Both the position numbers and the translations under genes were made by a program. The notes under the pieces are model-generated. The model had not been told where the DNA came from. It saw only the letters and a program-made list of their open reading frames with translations, and ran no database searches. Source: Pirellulales bacterium (GTDB lineage Bacteria; Planctomycetota; Planctomycetia; Pirellulales; Lacipirellulaceae). From it: a stretch of DNA of 44,924 nucleotides. Location: NCBI GenBank assembly GCA_022448345.1, contig JAKVCB010000018.1, forward strand, positions 1 through 44,924. The letters are read 5' to 3'. Shown one piece after another: positions 26,638 through 35,541 of the stretch. Numbering within the stretch: position 1 is the stretch's first letter; every line of letters starts with the position of its first letter.

Positions 26638-27354
26638 ATGACAACGCCATCTTGGAACACTGAGGAACTGACGTTCGACGAAACGTCCTTTAGTGGAAGA
26701 ACTCGACTTTTTCCGCTACCCAATCTGGTGCTTTATCCACATGTCGTGCAGCCGCTACACATCTATGAAGAGCGTTATCGAGAAATGGTGGCCGATGCCT
26801 TGGCAACCGATCGCCTGATCACGATGTCAATCCTCGAACCTGGCTGGGAAATGGACTATGACAGTCGACCTCCGATCGCGCCGGTTGGCTGCCTGGGAAA
26901 AATCATTACCCATCACCGGATGGAGGACGGTTGCTTTAATCTGCTGTTGCTCGGCATGAGACGGGCCAAAATCTCGCGCGAACTGGAGCCAATTCGCGCC
27001 TTCCGTCAGGCCGAAGTTGAACTGTTGACGGACTGCTACACGGATGACACATCCCTTGATCCTGAATTACTCAGACACAACCTCTTGGAAGAATTCCGGC
27101 AGCACTTGCCCAAAGAAAGCTATGCCGACCCTCTTGATCAGATCCTTTCGCAGCATATCCCCTTAGGTGCCTTGACCGATCTTGTTTCCTACACTTTACC
27201 GCTTAATCCAGATGTCAAGCAGAAACTCTTGAACGAGTGCCAGGTTGAATTGCGGGCTCAACTGCTGCTTCAACAGTTCCGTCAGCACATCCAAACCGAT
27301 TCTGTACGTCCTGGCAGCGGCCCCGGATTTCCGCCATCTTTCAGTTCAAATTAG
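26638..27354 (+). CDS. Stand-alone LON substrate-binding domain protein
   Basis: The 238-residue protein is the N-terminal LON (ATP-dependent protease La) domain alone: RTRLFPLPNLVLYPHVVQPL at about 21-40, then IYEERYREMVADAL and PIAPVGCLGKIITHHRMEDG. No AAA ATPase or serine-lysine protease part follows. Such proteins occur in many bacteria and are thought to be adaptors or substrate binders, but no role is proven. Thr, Asp and Glu are common in the tail. A gap of 189 bp separates it from folE. Confidence 0.88.
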   Translation: MTTPSWNTEELTFDETSFSGRTRLFPLPNLVLYPHVVQPLHIYEERYREMVADALATDRLITMSILEPGWEMDYDSRPPIAPVGCLGKIITHHRMEDGCFNLLLLGMRRAKISRELEPIRAFRQAEVELLTDCYTDDTSLDPELLRHNLLEEFRQHLPKESYADPLDQILSQHIPLGALTDLVSYTLPLNPDVKQKLLNECQVELRAQLLLQQFRQHIQTDSVRPGSGPGFPPSFSSN

Positions 27355-27506
27355 CCTCCTGTGAGGCTTATAACTCCGCTGGCGATGGCCCCCTCTGCGT
27401 TTCCTGCTTTAGGGTTACCGCAAACCCGACAAACTGGGGGGAGATTGTCGTTTGGCAAACTCCCCGGGATTGGCTCCAGAAGGAGGAAACGAAAACCGCC
27501 AGCCGC

Positions 27507-27536
27507 TTGACTCCTCCAATCTGTCGCACGTAAGAT
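27507..27536 (+). promoter_or_regulatory. Weak candidate promoter just before folE
   Basis: TTGACT (27507-27512) and TAAGAT (27531-27536) are 18 bases apart. A start about 7 bases later would fall on the folE ATG at 27544, giving a leaderless mRNA. Box match is moderate only. Confidence 0.3.
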
Positions 27537-27543
27537 CGAGTTG

Positions 27544-28209
27544 ATGACAACCGCCAGCGAATCGACCACGAGCAAGGATCACGAAATCGGCAGCCTCGAC
27601 GGGGAGCTTGATGGTGCGCCTGACTCCACCCCGCCGAAAGAAAAAATGGATCTGCCCCGCATTGAGCGGGCCATCAAGGAAATCTTGATTGCCGTCGGTG
27701 AAGACCCAAACCGGGAAGGTCTGAAAGAGACTCCAGCCCGCGTAGCCCGGATGTACGCTGAGATGTTTCGTGGTTTGCACGATGACGCCCGCGTCCATCT
27801 GCAAAAATTCTTCACCGAACAATATGACGAAATGGTGCTGGTTCGTGACATCAGCTTCAACAGCATGTGCGAACACCATATGCTGCCTTTTTCTGGTAAG
27901 GCCCACATAGGTTACGTTCCCAACGGAAAGGTCGTCGGATTAAGTAAACTGGCGCGCGTGGTGGAAGTTGTCTCCCATCAACCGCAGGTCCAGGAACGGA
28001 TGACCGAACAGATTGCCAACCTGCTGATCGAGGAGTTGGACGTTAAAGGGGTGGCTGTCGTGATTGAGGCCACACACTCATGCATGACCATTCGCGGAGT
28101 TCGTAAACCTTCGAGCGTGTGCGTGACTTCTGCCATGAAAGGGATCTTCCGCTCAAACCTCTCCAGCCGCTCGGAAGTCATGACGTTGATCTACGGAAAT
28201 CAGCGTTAA
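27544..28209 (+). CDS. folE: GTP cyclohydrolase I (FolE, type IA)
   Basis: ATG 27544 (a TTG directly precedes it) gives 221 residues with a polar tail of about 35. The zinc ligands match the E. coli enzyme: C109 and H112 in SMCEHHMLPF, and C180 in THSCMTIRGV. GREGLKETPARVAR-like sequence (NREGLKETPARVARMY) and VVEVVSHQPQVQERMT are family motifs. It converts GTP to dihydroneopterin triphosphate, first step of tetrahydrofolate (and possibly queuosine-type deazapurine) synthesis. No other folate genes adjoin. The membrane protein gene starts 19 bp downstream. Confidence 0.96.
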   Translation: MTTASESTTSKDHEIGSLDGELDGAPDSTPPKEKMDLPRIERAIKEILIAVGEDPNREGLKETPARVARMYAEMFRGLHDDARVHLQKFFTEQYDEMVLVRDISFNSMCEHHMLPFSGKAHIGYVPNGKVVGLSKLARVVEVVSHQPQVQERMTEQIANLLIEELDVKGVAVVIEATHSCMTIRGVRKPSSVCVTSAMKGIFRSNLSSRSEVMTLIYGNQR

Positions 28210-28228
28210 TTCCCAGAGGCACGACTGC

Positions 28229-28993
28229 GTGGCCATTCTTTACCAGTTTTTGCTTCGACTTACTTTCGGCCTGGCAGTCGCCATGGCGCTGACTTCTCCC
28301 CGATGGGTCACCAGCGGTTTCTACCGGAATCATCTCTACGTTGCTTTGGGTTTAACCACTTTGGCAGGACTGGCAGGACTTTCGGCAGCGCTCACATGGT
28401 GGCCCGCCCTGGTCGCCGCGGTCGCCAGCTACCTGGGTGCCATTTGTTGGCTTTACGAAAAAAAAACTGCTGGCATTGCAACCTTGTGGCTCGTTGCAGG
28501 CTTTTCGGTGATTGGCTGCTGGCTGGCGCCGGAACTGGTACCGGGAAGCACCACCATGGGCCAGTCTTCGCTGACCGAACTGGCGAGAAGTATCAGTGCG
28601 ACAACCTCTGGCCTCGTGTTGGGCCTAACGACCGCGGCAATGCTGCTGGGGCATTGGTATCTAAATACTCCCGGTATGCAGTTGCTGCCACTCCGCCGCC
28701 TGCTTCTCTTTTCCGCTCTAGCCCTAGGAACCCACGCGATAATTTGCGCGGCTGGACTGACCAACCAAATAGTCACTGTGAATGACTTTACCGTGACCGA
28801 CTGGCTACTTGTTGTCCTCCGCTGGAGCTTCGGGATGATTGGCACCATGATCCTCATCGCATTGGCGTGGCAAACTCTTCGAATTCCCAATACGCAAAGT
28901 GCCACGGGGATTCTTTACGTGGGAGTACTCGCCGTTTTCACCGGGGAACTGGCGGCACTGCTGCTGTCGGCGCAGACCACTTTCCCACTATAA
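28229..28993 (+). CDS. Polytopic membrane protein, no family recognised
   Basis: A GTG at 28229, 19 bp after folE, opens 254 residues dominated by hydrophobic helices: I count about eight, for example LVAAVASYLGAICWL, IATLWLVAGFSVIGCWLA and GILYVGVLAVFTGELAALLL. The overall pattern slightly resembles NrfD/DmsC-type quinol-oxidising anchors, but no heme or quinone motif is evident, so that is only a guess. The zinc-ribbon membrane gene begins 17 bp later. Close spacing suggests co-transcription from folE to the moa genes. Confidence 0.7.
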   Translation: MAILYQFLLRLTFGLAVAMALTSPRWVTSGFYRNHLYVALGLTTLAGLAGLSAALTWWPALVAAVASYLGAICWLYEKKTAGIATLWLVAGFSVIGCWLAPELVPGSTTMGQSSLTELARSISATTSGLVLGLTTAAMLLGHWYLNTPGMQLLPLRRLLLFSALALGTHAIICAAGLTNQIVTVNDFTVTDWLLVVLRWSFGMIGTMILIALAWQTLRIPNTQSATGILYVGVLAVFTGELAALLLSAQTTFPL

Positions 28994-29010
28994 TAGAGGA
29001 CCCATCTTAG

Positions 29011-29508
29011 GTGATCCTCCCGACACGAGATCCTCGCGTGAACGTTACCTTTACATGCCCGAATTGCAAACAGGCTACTCAAGTCTCCTTCGACGAAAAC
29101 TCGCAACAAATTGCTTGCATCCACTGCGGCCATACGATTGCGATTCCCCAAGAGGCGGTCCTTGGCCAACAGGTCCAACGATGCCTTGTATGCCCAAGTC
29201 TCGACTTGTACGTTCGCAAGGATTTTCCACAACGAATCGGCATTGCCTTGGTGGCAGCTGGAATCATTGGCAGCAGTATTGCCTGGGCTTATGTAAACGT
29301 ATTCTGGACATTCGCGATTCTGTTTAGTTCTGCCCTGGCTGACCTGGCACTGTTTGCAGTCGTAGGCAACGCGCTGATGTGTTATCGCTGTCAGGCCCAA
29401 TATCGTCGTACAGAACAGATAGATGTACACGGCGCATTTAATCTGGAAACGCATGAACGGTATCGCCAACTGGCAGCCCGCACGGGCACGGGAGAGCTAA
29501 AACCGTAG
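29011..29508 (+). CDS. Zinc-ribbon protein with two membrane helices
   Basis: From GTG 29011 (GAGGA upstream; GTG 29038 is an alternative) the product has 165 residues. A treble-clef-like ribbon CPNCKQ and CIHCGH opens it, then LVCPS, two hydrophobic stretches (IGIALVAAGIIGSSIAWAYV and FAILFSSALADLALFAVVG) and a further CYRCQAQYRR pair. The layout is cysteine ribbon, two helices, cysteine pair facing the same side. I do not know a function. Its TAG stop shares the G with the GTG start of the FAD/Fe-S gene, so the two are tightly coupled. Confidence 0.72.
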   Translation: MILPTRDPRVNVTFTCPNCKQATQVSFDENSQQIACIHCGHTIAIPQEAVLGQQVQRCLVCPSLDLYVRKDFPQRIGIALVAAGIIGSSIAWAYVNVFWTFAILFSSALADLALFAVVGNALMCYRCQAQYRRTEQIDVHGAFNLETHERYRQLAARTGTGELKP

Positions 29509-32500
29509 TGGTTCACCCACACACGGTTGTCGATACAACCATGGAACCTGAACAACAACGCATTGAAGAAGACCTGCGGGGTATCCTCAGGGGCGAAGTC
29601 CGTTGTGACGACCTGTTTGTTCAACTCTACGCCAGCGACGCGAGCATTTACCAACTCCACCCGCTCGGCGTGGTTCGCCCGCGAAACGTTGAAGATGTCG
29701 TCCAGACGGTTCAGTACGCTGCTGAGAATGAACTCTCACTTCATGCCCGTGGAGCCGGTTCCGGCCTGGCTGGTGAATCGTTAGGGCGCGGACTGATCCT
29801 CGATTTTTCACGATTCTTTCGTCGTATCCTGGAGACAAACGCTGACGAGGTTCGTGTCGAAGCGGGAGTCGTGCTGGCAACCTTAAACCGGCACCTGGCA
29901 ACCCAGGGGCGGGTTTTTGGTCCCAACCCGGCGATGGGGCAGGTCACCACCATGGGAAGCGTGGTTGCCATCGATGCCTCTGGCAGCCACTGGCTCCACT
30001 ACGGTTCGGCGCAACGCCATATTCGATCGATCCGGGCGGTGATGGCTGACGGCGAAGTGGTGGAATTCTCTCGACACCCGGTCGAGCCCAATGGAAAAAA
30101 CGGGGATCCTCCACGGATTCGACAATTGGTTGATTCGGTCACACAACTTGTCAAACATCATGCTTCGACAATTGACCAATACCGCCCGCAAAGTGTCATC
30201 AATCGTAGCGGATATCATCTCGATGCATTCCTGGAAGATGGTCACGCGCACCTGGCCAGGCTCCTGGCAGGTAGCGAAGGCACCCTGGCACTGGTGACCG
30301 ACGTCACCCTGGGGACCAGCCCCCTCCCATCCCATCGCGGTTGTGCCCTGATGTTATTCGAAAGCCTTGACCGAGCGGCACAGGCAGCTGTCGAACTGGC
30401 TCATCTCGGGCCAAGCGCGTGCGACCTGATGGACCGTCGGCATTTGACTTTGGCGCGTCAGGCAGATCCCCGTTACGAGTTTCTCATTCCAAGTGCTGCC
30501 GAAGCCGTACTGTTAGTGGAGTTCTTTGCCAATACGGCCGACGAACTTCATGGTCGCCTCAATGAAACGGTTGAACACATACAGTACAAGACCAAACTGG
30601 CAGCAGGGGGCATCCTTGCACTCGACGCCGAAGATAATGAACTCTTTTGGAACCTTGCACAACAATTTGTTCCTTCGCTCCATGCGATTCGAGGTTCAAC
30701 CCGCGCTATACCGTGCGTGGAAGATATCGCAATTCCTCTAGCAGCCTTGCCAGTGTTTTTACGGCATGTCCACGACACCCTCAAGCAAAGGCAAATCACG
30801 GCATCTATATTCGGGCATGCGGGTCACGGCCAACTTCACATCCGCCCTTTCCTTGACTTGTCCAAGGCGCAAGACGTCCACAAAATGGAAGCCCTGGCTG
30901 ATGACTTGTATGAAAAAGTGTGGCTACTAGGCGGCACCATTAGCGGCGAACATGGCGACGGCTTAAGCCGCACCCCGTTTTTAAGCCGTCAGTATGGCAC
31001 GTTGGCAAACGTATTTCGCGAACTGAAACAGATCTTTGATCCACAAGGAATCTTAAATCCTGGCAAGATCGTCCCTTCAGACAACTTGCGGATTACAAAC
31101 AACTTGCGACGGATTACCGCCCAGCCATCCCAACCGACCGAACAAACCGCTCCCATCGCACTCCGTGACAGCCCCCCCTCCTCACCCCCCATTGATTTGC
31201 AACTCGACTGGAAACCTGAAGAAATTGCCCTTGCTGCCCGGGCGTGCAATGGTTGCGGCGCTTGTCGCACCCATGCCACGAGTGAACGAATGTGCCCAAT
31301 ATTCCGGTTCGCACCGCGTGAAGAGGCTTCGCCTCGTGCCAAAGCGAATCTTATCCGTGCACTCGTCACCGGCACCTTGTCTGATGAACAATTCCTGCAA
31401 GAGAGTTGCAAAGAAATTTCTGATCTTTGTGTCCACTGCCATATGTGCCGACTCGAATGCCCGGCCAGCGTCGACATCCCCAAGCTGATGATGGAAGCCA
31501 AGGCGATGTACGTCGAAACCAATGGGCTGACCATGCAAGAATGGTTGCTCACGCGAATCGACACATTGAGTGGGGTGGCGGGAAAATTTCCCGCTGCGGC
31601 CAATTGGGCTCTCAGCCATCCCCAGGCCCGCTGGGCCCTGGAACGAATTCTGGGGATCGCCCAGGGACGAAAGCTGCCCCAATTTGCGCGCCGCAACTTT
31701 CTGCGCTGGGCTACTCAGCGAAGGCTGCACCGCATGTCACGGGAAGCCGGTGAAAAAGTCTTGTATTTTGTCGATACGTATGCCAACCACTTTGATCCAG
31801 AAGTCGCCGAAGCACTACTGGCGGTTTTACAGCACCACGGGATTTCCATCTACGTTCCGCCGGACCAACGCCACTCTGCCATGCCAATGATTAGCCAGGG
31901 AACACTGGGGCCAGCCCGCCGTACTGCCGAACACAACGTCGCGTTGCTGGCCGAAGCAGTCCGCAAGGGTTATACTATTGTGGCAACCGAACCGTCCGCC
32001 GCGCTCGCGCTGGTCCACGAATACCCTACAATTCTTGACCAGGATGATGATGCCCGACTGGTTGCCGAGCACACCCACGAGGCAGGTGACTATCTCTGGC
32101 AACTTCATCAGCGTGGCCAGCTCAAGCTTAACTTCCAACCTCTGCGTGTCTCCGCCGGATACCACATCCCGTGCCATATACGGGCCCTGGGAGAGGGGGC
32201 TCCCATGGAAAACCTTTTACGACTGATTCCTGAATTTCGTGTCAATCGCCTAGAAAAAGGCTGTAGCGGAATGGCCGGTACGTTTGGGCTAAAACAAAAG
32301 AACTATCGCAGCAGCCTGCGGGCTGGTTTTGAACTGATCTCGACCATGCGCCATGGCTCTTTTCAGATCGGGACTACCGAGTGCAGCACCTGTAAAATGC
32401 AAATGGAGCAAAGCACAACAAAACCCACGCTTCATCCGGTCAAATTGCTTGCTATGGCCTACGGGAAAATGCCCGAATTACAAGCCAAACTGAAGAAACC

Positions 32501-32525
32501 GGGTAAACCCCTGGTAGTTACATGA
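29508..32525 (+). CDS. FAD-linked oxidase / Fe-S fusion dehydrogenase (YdiJ or GlcD-GlcF type)
   Basis: The 1005-residue protein joins a PCMH FAD-binding domain (HARGAGSGLAGESLGRGLIL; GPNPAMGQVTTMGSVVA) and FAD-oxidase C-terminal domain (ISGEHGDGLSRTPF) to a Fe-S half. The latter has CNGCGACR with a later CP (C-x2-C-x2-C-x9-CP), CVHCHMCRLECP (C-x2-C-x2-C-x3-CP), and CCG-domain pieces HIPCHIRALG, CSGMAGTFG and ECSTCKMQ. E. coli YdiJ, now assigned as a D-2-hydroxyglutarate dehydrogenase, has this single-chain layout; glycolate or D-lactate oxidation is also possible. The Fe-S/CCG part would pass electrons to quinone or a cytochrome. The GTG start overlaps the previous stop by one base (ATG 29541 is possible), and its stop overlaps moaD by 4 bp. 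Confidence 0.9.
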   Translation: MVHPHTVVDTTMEPEQQRIEEDLRGILRGEVRCDDLFVQLYASDASIYQLHPLGVVRPRNVEDVVQTVQYAAENELSLHARGAGSGLAGESLGRGLILDFSRFFRRILETNADEVRVEAGVVLATLNRHLATQGRVFGPNPAMGQVTTMGSVVAIDASGSHWLHYGSAQRHIRSIRAVMADGEVVEFSRHPVEPNGKNGDPPRIRQLVDSVTQLVKHHASTIDQYRPQSVINRSGYHLDAFLEDGHAHLARLLAGSEGTLALVTDVTLGTSPLPSHRGCALMLFESLDRAAQAAVELAHLGPSACDLMDRRHLTLARQADPRYEFLIPSAAEAVLLVEFFANTADELHGRLNETVEHIQYKTKLAAGGILALDAEDNELFWNLAQQFVPSLHAIRGSTRAIPCVEDIAIPLAALPVFLRHVHDTLKQRQITASIFGHAGHGQLHIRPFLDLSKAQDVHKMEALADDLYEKVWLLGGTISGEHGDGLSRTPFLSRQYGTLANVFRELKQIFDPQGILNPGKIVPSDNLRITNNLRRITAQPSQPTEQTAPIALRDSPPSSPPIDLQLDWKPEEIALAARACNGCGACRTHATSERMCPIFRFAPREEASPRAKANLIRALVTGTLSDEQFLQESCKEISDLCVHCHMCRLECPASVDIPKLMMEAKAMYVETNGLTMQEWLLTRIDTLSGVAGKFPAAANWALSHPQARWALERILGIAQGRKLPQFARRNFLRWATQRRLHRMSREAGEKVLYFVDTYANHFDPEVAEALLAVLQHHGISIYVPPDQRHSAMPMISQGTLGPARRTAEHNVALLAEAVRKGYTIVATEPSAALALVHEYPTILDQDDDARLVAEHTHEAGDYLWQLHQRGQLKLNFQPLRVSAGYHIPCHIRALGEGAPMENLLRLIPEFRVNRLEKGCSGMAGTFGLKQKNYRSSLRAGFELISTMRHGSFQIGTTECSTCKMQMEQSTTKPTLHPVKLLAMAYGKMPELQAKLKKPGKPLVVT

Positions 32526-32767
32526 AAACTTTTGTAGAGCTGTTTGCCATCGCCCGAGAACTCGTCGGCACCCAAACGATTGAGGTAGAATTACCTGAGG
32601 TTGCAACCGTTGGAGACCTACGGGTAGCACTGGCCACCACGACGCCAGCCCTGGCAGAGGTGGTGGGGCGGGCTGCGATTGCCGTTGATACCGAATATGC
32701 CAGCGATGCCACCGTGATCAAGCAAGACTCCAAGTTGGCGGTTATTCCTCCTGTAAGTGGAGGATAA
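32522..32767 (+). CDS. moaD: Molybdopterin synthase small subunit MoaD
   Basis: This 81-residue ubiquitin-like protein ends in VIPPVSGG; the terminal Gly-Gly is the site turned into a thiocarboxylate that donates sulfur to precursor Z. The strand pattern VELFAIARELVG and TVGDLRVAL is typical. Its ATG overlaps the stop of the FAD/Fe-S gene (ATGA). moaE follows 14 bp later, forming the heterotetrameric synthase. The MoeB-like activating enzyme is not in the window. Confidence 0.93.
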   Translation: MKTFVELFAIARELVGTQTIEVELPEVATVGDLRVALATTTPALAEVVGRAAIAVDTEYASDATVIKQDSKLAVIPPVSGG

Positions 32768-32781
32768 TCCTCCCTAAAACC

Positions 32782-33297
32782 ATGATCCAGTTGACCTACG
32801 ATATCATCGACTCTGACCAACTTGTTGAAGCAGCCCGCAACCGGCAGGCTGGTGCAGTGGTTTTGTTTTTGGGGACCACACGCGAATTTACCGCAGGGCG
32901 GCAGACAACCGCCCTGGAGTACGAAGCCTACAACGTGATGGCAGAGCAGGAACTGGTCCGCCTGGAGACCGAAGCGCGAGAACGCTGGTCACTTGTCTAT
33001 TGTGCGATTGTGCACCGACTCGGACAGGTCCCTCTAGCCGAGACAAGTGTGGCAATTGTTGTTTCGGCCGCTCACCGCAGCGAAGCGTTTGCAGCTGGAA
33101 GTTGGTTGATTGATTCGTTAAAAGAGTCGGTCCCCATATGGAAACGGGAACAGTGGGCCGATGGTTCGTCTGCTTGGATTCATCCACAGCCTGAGGGTGC
33201 GTCAGGCGAGACGGACTCCTCCACGGAAACCCCACCAGCCTCGGCTATTCAACAAGTACCGACCTCGATCCAGAAAGCTGATCACCTCAAAGGGTAA
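32782..33297 (+). CDS. moaE: Molybdopterin synthase large subunit MoaE
   Basis: The 171-residue product contains GAVVLFLGTTREF (residues about 24-36), YEAYNVMAEQEL, AIVHRLGQVPLAE, VSAAHRSEAF and VPIWKREQW, all MoaE landmarks; the lysines in the last motif and the Arg/His before it form the active site receiving the MoaD tail. Together they insert two sulfurs into cyclic pyranopterin monophosphate. A C-terminal tail of about 35 residues rich in Ser, Thr and Glu goes beyond the family core. moaA follows 10 bp later. Confidence 0.94.
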   Translation: MIQLTYDIIDSDQLVEAARNRQAGAVVLFLGTTREFTAGRQTTALEYEAYNVMAEQELVRLETEARERWSLVYCAIVHRLGQVPLAETSVAIVVSAAHRSEAFAAGSWLIDSLKESVPIWKREQWADGSSAWIHPQPEGASGETDSSTETPPASAIQQVPTSIQKADHLKG

Positions 33298-33307
33298 TTG
33301 ACCATCC

Positions 33308-34321
33308 ATGCATAAGCACACAGTTGCCAACACCCAGCTGACGGATCGATTGGGGCGAATACACACCAGCTTGCGGATCAGCGTAACGGACCGGTGTAAC
33401 ATTCGCTGTTTCTATTGCATGCCGGAAAAAGACGTCGAGTTTTGCCCGCGCGATGAACTTTTGACGTTCGAAGAAATCTGCCGCTTTGTACGGGCTATGC
33501 TCCAGGTTGGAGTCAATAAATTCCGTATCACCGGAGGCGAACCACTTGTCCGCGCTGACCTGCCCGACTTAATCAAGCAATTGCACCAGATGCCCGGCGT
33601 GGCAGATCTGGCGGTCACAACCAACGGAATTCTGCTTCCAGACCAGGCCGCCGCACTGCGGGCAGCGGGACTTCGCCGACTGAACATCAGCCTCGATACA
33701 CTTCGCGAAGAAACCTTTCGGAAAATCACGCGTCGCGAGGGGTTAGACCGCGTCCTTGATGGCATTGCGATAGCCCAAACATGTGACTTCGAAAAAATCC
33801 GCCTCAATGCAATCGCAATCCGAGGCCTTTCTGAACACGATGTGGTCCCACTCGGGCGTTTTGCCCGCGAACAGAACCTGGAACTCCGTTTCATTGAGTT
33901 CATGCCACTGGACGCGGATACCGCCTGGCAATCTGAAAACGTACTCACCGGTGCCACGCTTCGCCAGATGCTCGAAGCAGAATTTGGCCCGCTTGAACCG
34001 GTTTCCCGCACCGATCCTGCCCAACCAGCTATCGATTATCGGTTTACCGATGGAGGAGGACGAATTGGCTTCATCAATCCGGTGAGTTCCCCATTCTGCA
34101 GTACCTGCAACCGCCTCCGCATCACGGCCGAAGGACAAGTCCGTAACTGCTTGTTCTCCACGGCCGAATGGGATGCGCGGGCCATGTTGCGACAAGGTGC
34201 AAGCGACAAAGAACTGATTCATCTTGTCCGTGAGTGCGTGGCCGCCAAAGCACCCGCACACGGAATTGGCACCGGCGAATTTGTGCGCCCCCAGCGAGCC
34301 ATGTATCAGATTGGCGGTTAG
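33308..34321 (+). CDS. moaA: GTP 3',8-cyclase MoaA
   Basis: The 337-residue radical SAM enzyme has the N-terminal cluster C30, C34, C37 in TDRCNIRCFYCMPE, the ITGGEPLVR motif, and the C-terminal cluster C-x2-C-x13-C (FCSTCNRLR then NCLF). It ends in IGG, the conserved Gly-Gly tail that reaches into the active site. It converts GTP to the 3',8-cyclo intermediate, which MoaC (absent here) turns into precursor Z. Only two bases separate its stop from the next gene, a cysteine desulfurase. Confidence 0.95.
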   Translation: MHKHTVANTQLTDRLGRIHTSLRISVTDRCNIRCFYCMPEKDVEFCPRDELLTFEEICRFVRAMLQVGVNKFRITGGEPLVRADLPDLIKQLHQMPGVADLAVTTNGILLPDQAAALRAAGLRRLNISLDTLREETFRKITRREGLDRVLDGIAIAQTCDFEKIRLNAIAIRGLSEHDVVPLGRFAREQNLELRFIEFMPLDADTAWQSENVLTGATLRQMLEAEFGPLEPVSRTDPAQPAIDYRFTDGGGRIGFINPVSSPFCSTCNRLRITAEGQVRNCLFSTAEWDARAMLRQGASDKELIHLVRECVAAKAPAHGIGTGEFVRPQRAMYQIGG

Positions 34322-34323
34322 CA

Positions 34324-35499
34324 ATGACCTCTCCTATCTATTTTGACAATGCCGCAACCAGTTGGCCAAAACCAGAATCTGTGTATGCAGCCGTTGACCA
34401 CTACCAGCGGAAAATTGGCGCTCCGGCTGGGCGTGGCGGCTATCAGGCCGCTCTTGCAGCCGGACAATTGATCGAGCGGGCACGGGCAGGTGTCGCCAGG
34501 TTAATTGGGGCCAATCAGCCAGAGCAAATCGTGTTCACCTCCAACGGGACCGACGCCTTGAACCTTGCAATTCACGGCATTCTCAGGCCGGGAGACCACG
34601 TCGTCACCACCGTTTGCGAACACAATTCCGTGCTCCGACCTTTGCGGGCCTGCGCAGAGGACCGCAACGTCAGCGTGACCTATGTCTCATGCGACAACGA
34701 CGGACTGGTTTCTGCCGCCGAGGTCCAGGCAGCCCTACAGCCAAACACCAGACTCGTGGCTGTACTGCACGGCTCCAACGTGACCGGCGCGGTCCAACCT
34801 ATTGAGAAAATCGGGCAAGCTGTTCATTCTCACCCGGCAATGTTTCTGGTCGATGCAGCGCAAACTGTAGGGCACCTGCCGCTGGATGTTCAGTCCCTCC
34901 AGATTGACCTGCTTGCAGCCCCTGCACACAAAGGACTCCTCGGACCACTCGGTACCGGCTTTCTCTACATTCACCCAACCGTACAGCAACAACTGCAGCC
35001 ACTGCGACAAGGTGGCACTGGATCTTCCAGCCACGAGGACCGTCAACCGGAAACGCTACCCGACAAGTTCGAAGCCGGAAATCTCAATGTGCCCGGCTTA
35101 GCTGGCGTGGCAGCTGCTTGTGACTTCCTCCAACAACGGTCGGTCGAAAACATCCACGCCGAAACCGGGCAACTAACCACGACATTGCTCAACGGACTCG
35201 CACGCCTCAAACCCGTCCGTATCTACGGACCTCCGGCAGGAACATCTCGGCTGAGCGTTGTCAGCTTTTCGGTCTGCGGATATGATCCACAGGATATCAG
35301 TACCCTGCTCGACGCCTCATTTCAAATAGCATCTCGCGCAGGACTTCATTGTGCGCCCCGGTTGCATCGAGCACTCGGTACCGAAGAAATGGGGGGGACG
35401 GTTCGATTTAGCCTCAGCTATGCCAATACGAAAGCCGAGGTCGAATCGGCATTAGAAGCCATGACCAGCATCTGCGCCACCTGCACAACCGAAGGCTGA
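34324..35499 (+). CDS. Class V aminotransferase, cysteine desulfurase (SufS/CsdA-like)
   Basis: The ATG at 34324 gives 391 residues. YFDNAATSWPKPESVY opens the protein; H100 in CEHNSVLRP stacks on PLP; D177 is in LVDAAQTVG; the PLP lysine is K203 in APAHKGLLGPLGTGF; and the sulfur-carrying cysteine is C343 in AGLHCAPRLH. This fits the group II desulfurase-like family (TIGR01977 type). Such enzymes give sulfane sulfur for Fe-S clusters, thiolated tRNA or MoaD. Direct placement behind moaDEA suggests sulfur supply to molybdopterin synthase; selenocysteine lyase activity cannot be excluded. Confidence 0.9.
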   Translation: MTSPIYFDNAATSWPKPESVYAAVDHYQRKIGAPAGRGGYQAALAAGQLIERARAGVARLIGANQPEQIVFTSNGTDALNLAIHGILRPGDHVVTTVCEHNSVLRPLRACAEDRNVSVTYVSCDNDGLVSAAEVQAALQPNTRLVAVLHGSNVTGAVQPIEKIGQAVHSHPAMFLVDAAQTVGHLPLDVQSLQIDLLAAPAHKGLLGPLGTGFLYIHPTVQQQLQPLRQGGTGSSSHEDRQPETLPDKFEAGNLNVPGLAGVAAACDFLQQRSVENIHAETGQLTTTLLNGLARLKPVRIYGPPAGTSRLSVVSFSVCGYDPQDISTLLDASFQIASRAGLHCAPRLHRALGTEEMGGTVRFSLSYANTKAEVESALEAMTSICATCTTEG

Positions 35500-35541
35500 T
35501 TATTGAATTCAACCCCTTCCACTCACCTCACAGGCATCCGT

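Noticed and set aside
34234-34323. 30-residue extension of the cysteine desulfurase
   Set aside because: It overlaps the conserved 3' end of moaA; ATG 34324 gives the normal family start.
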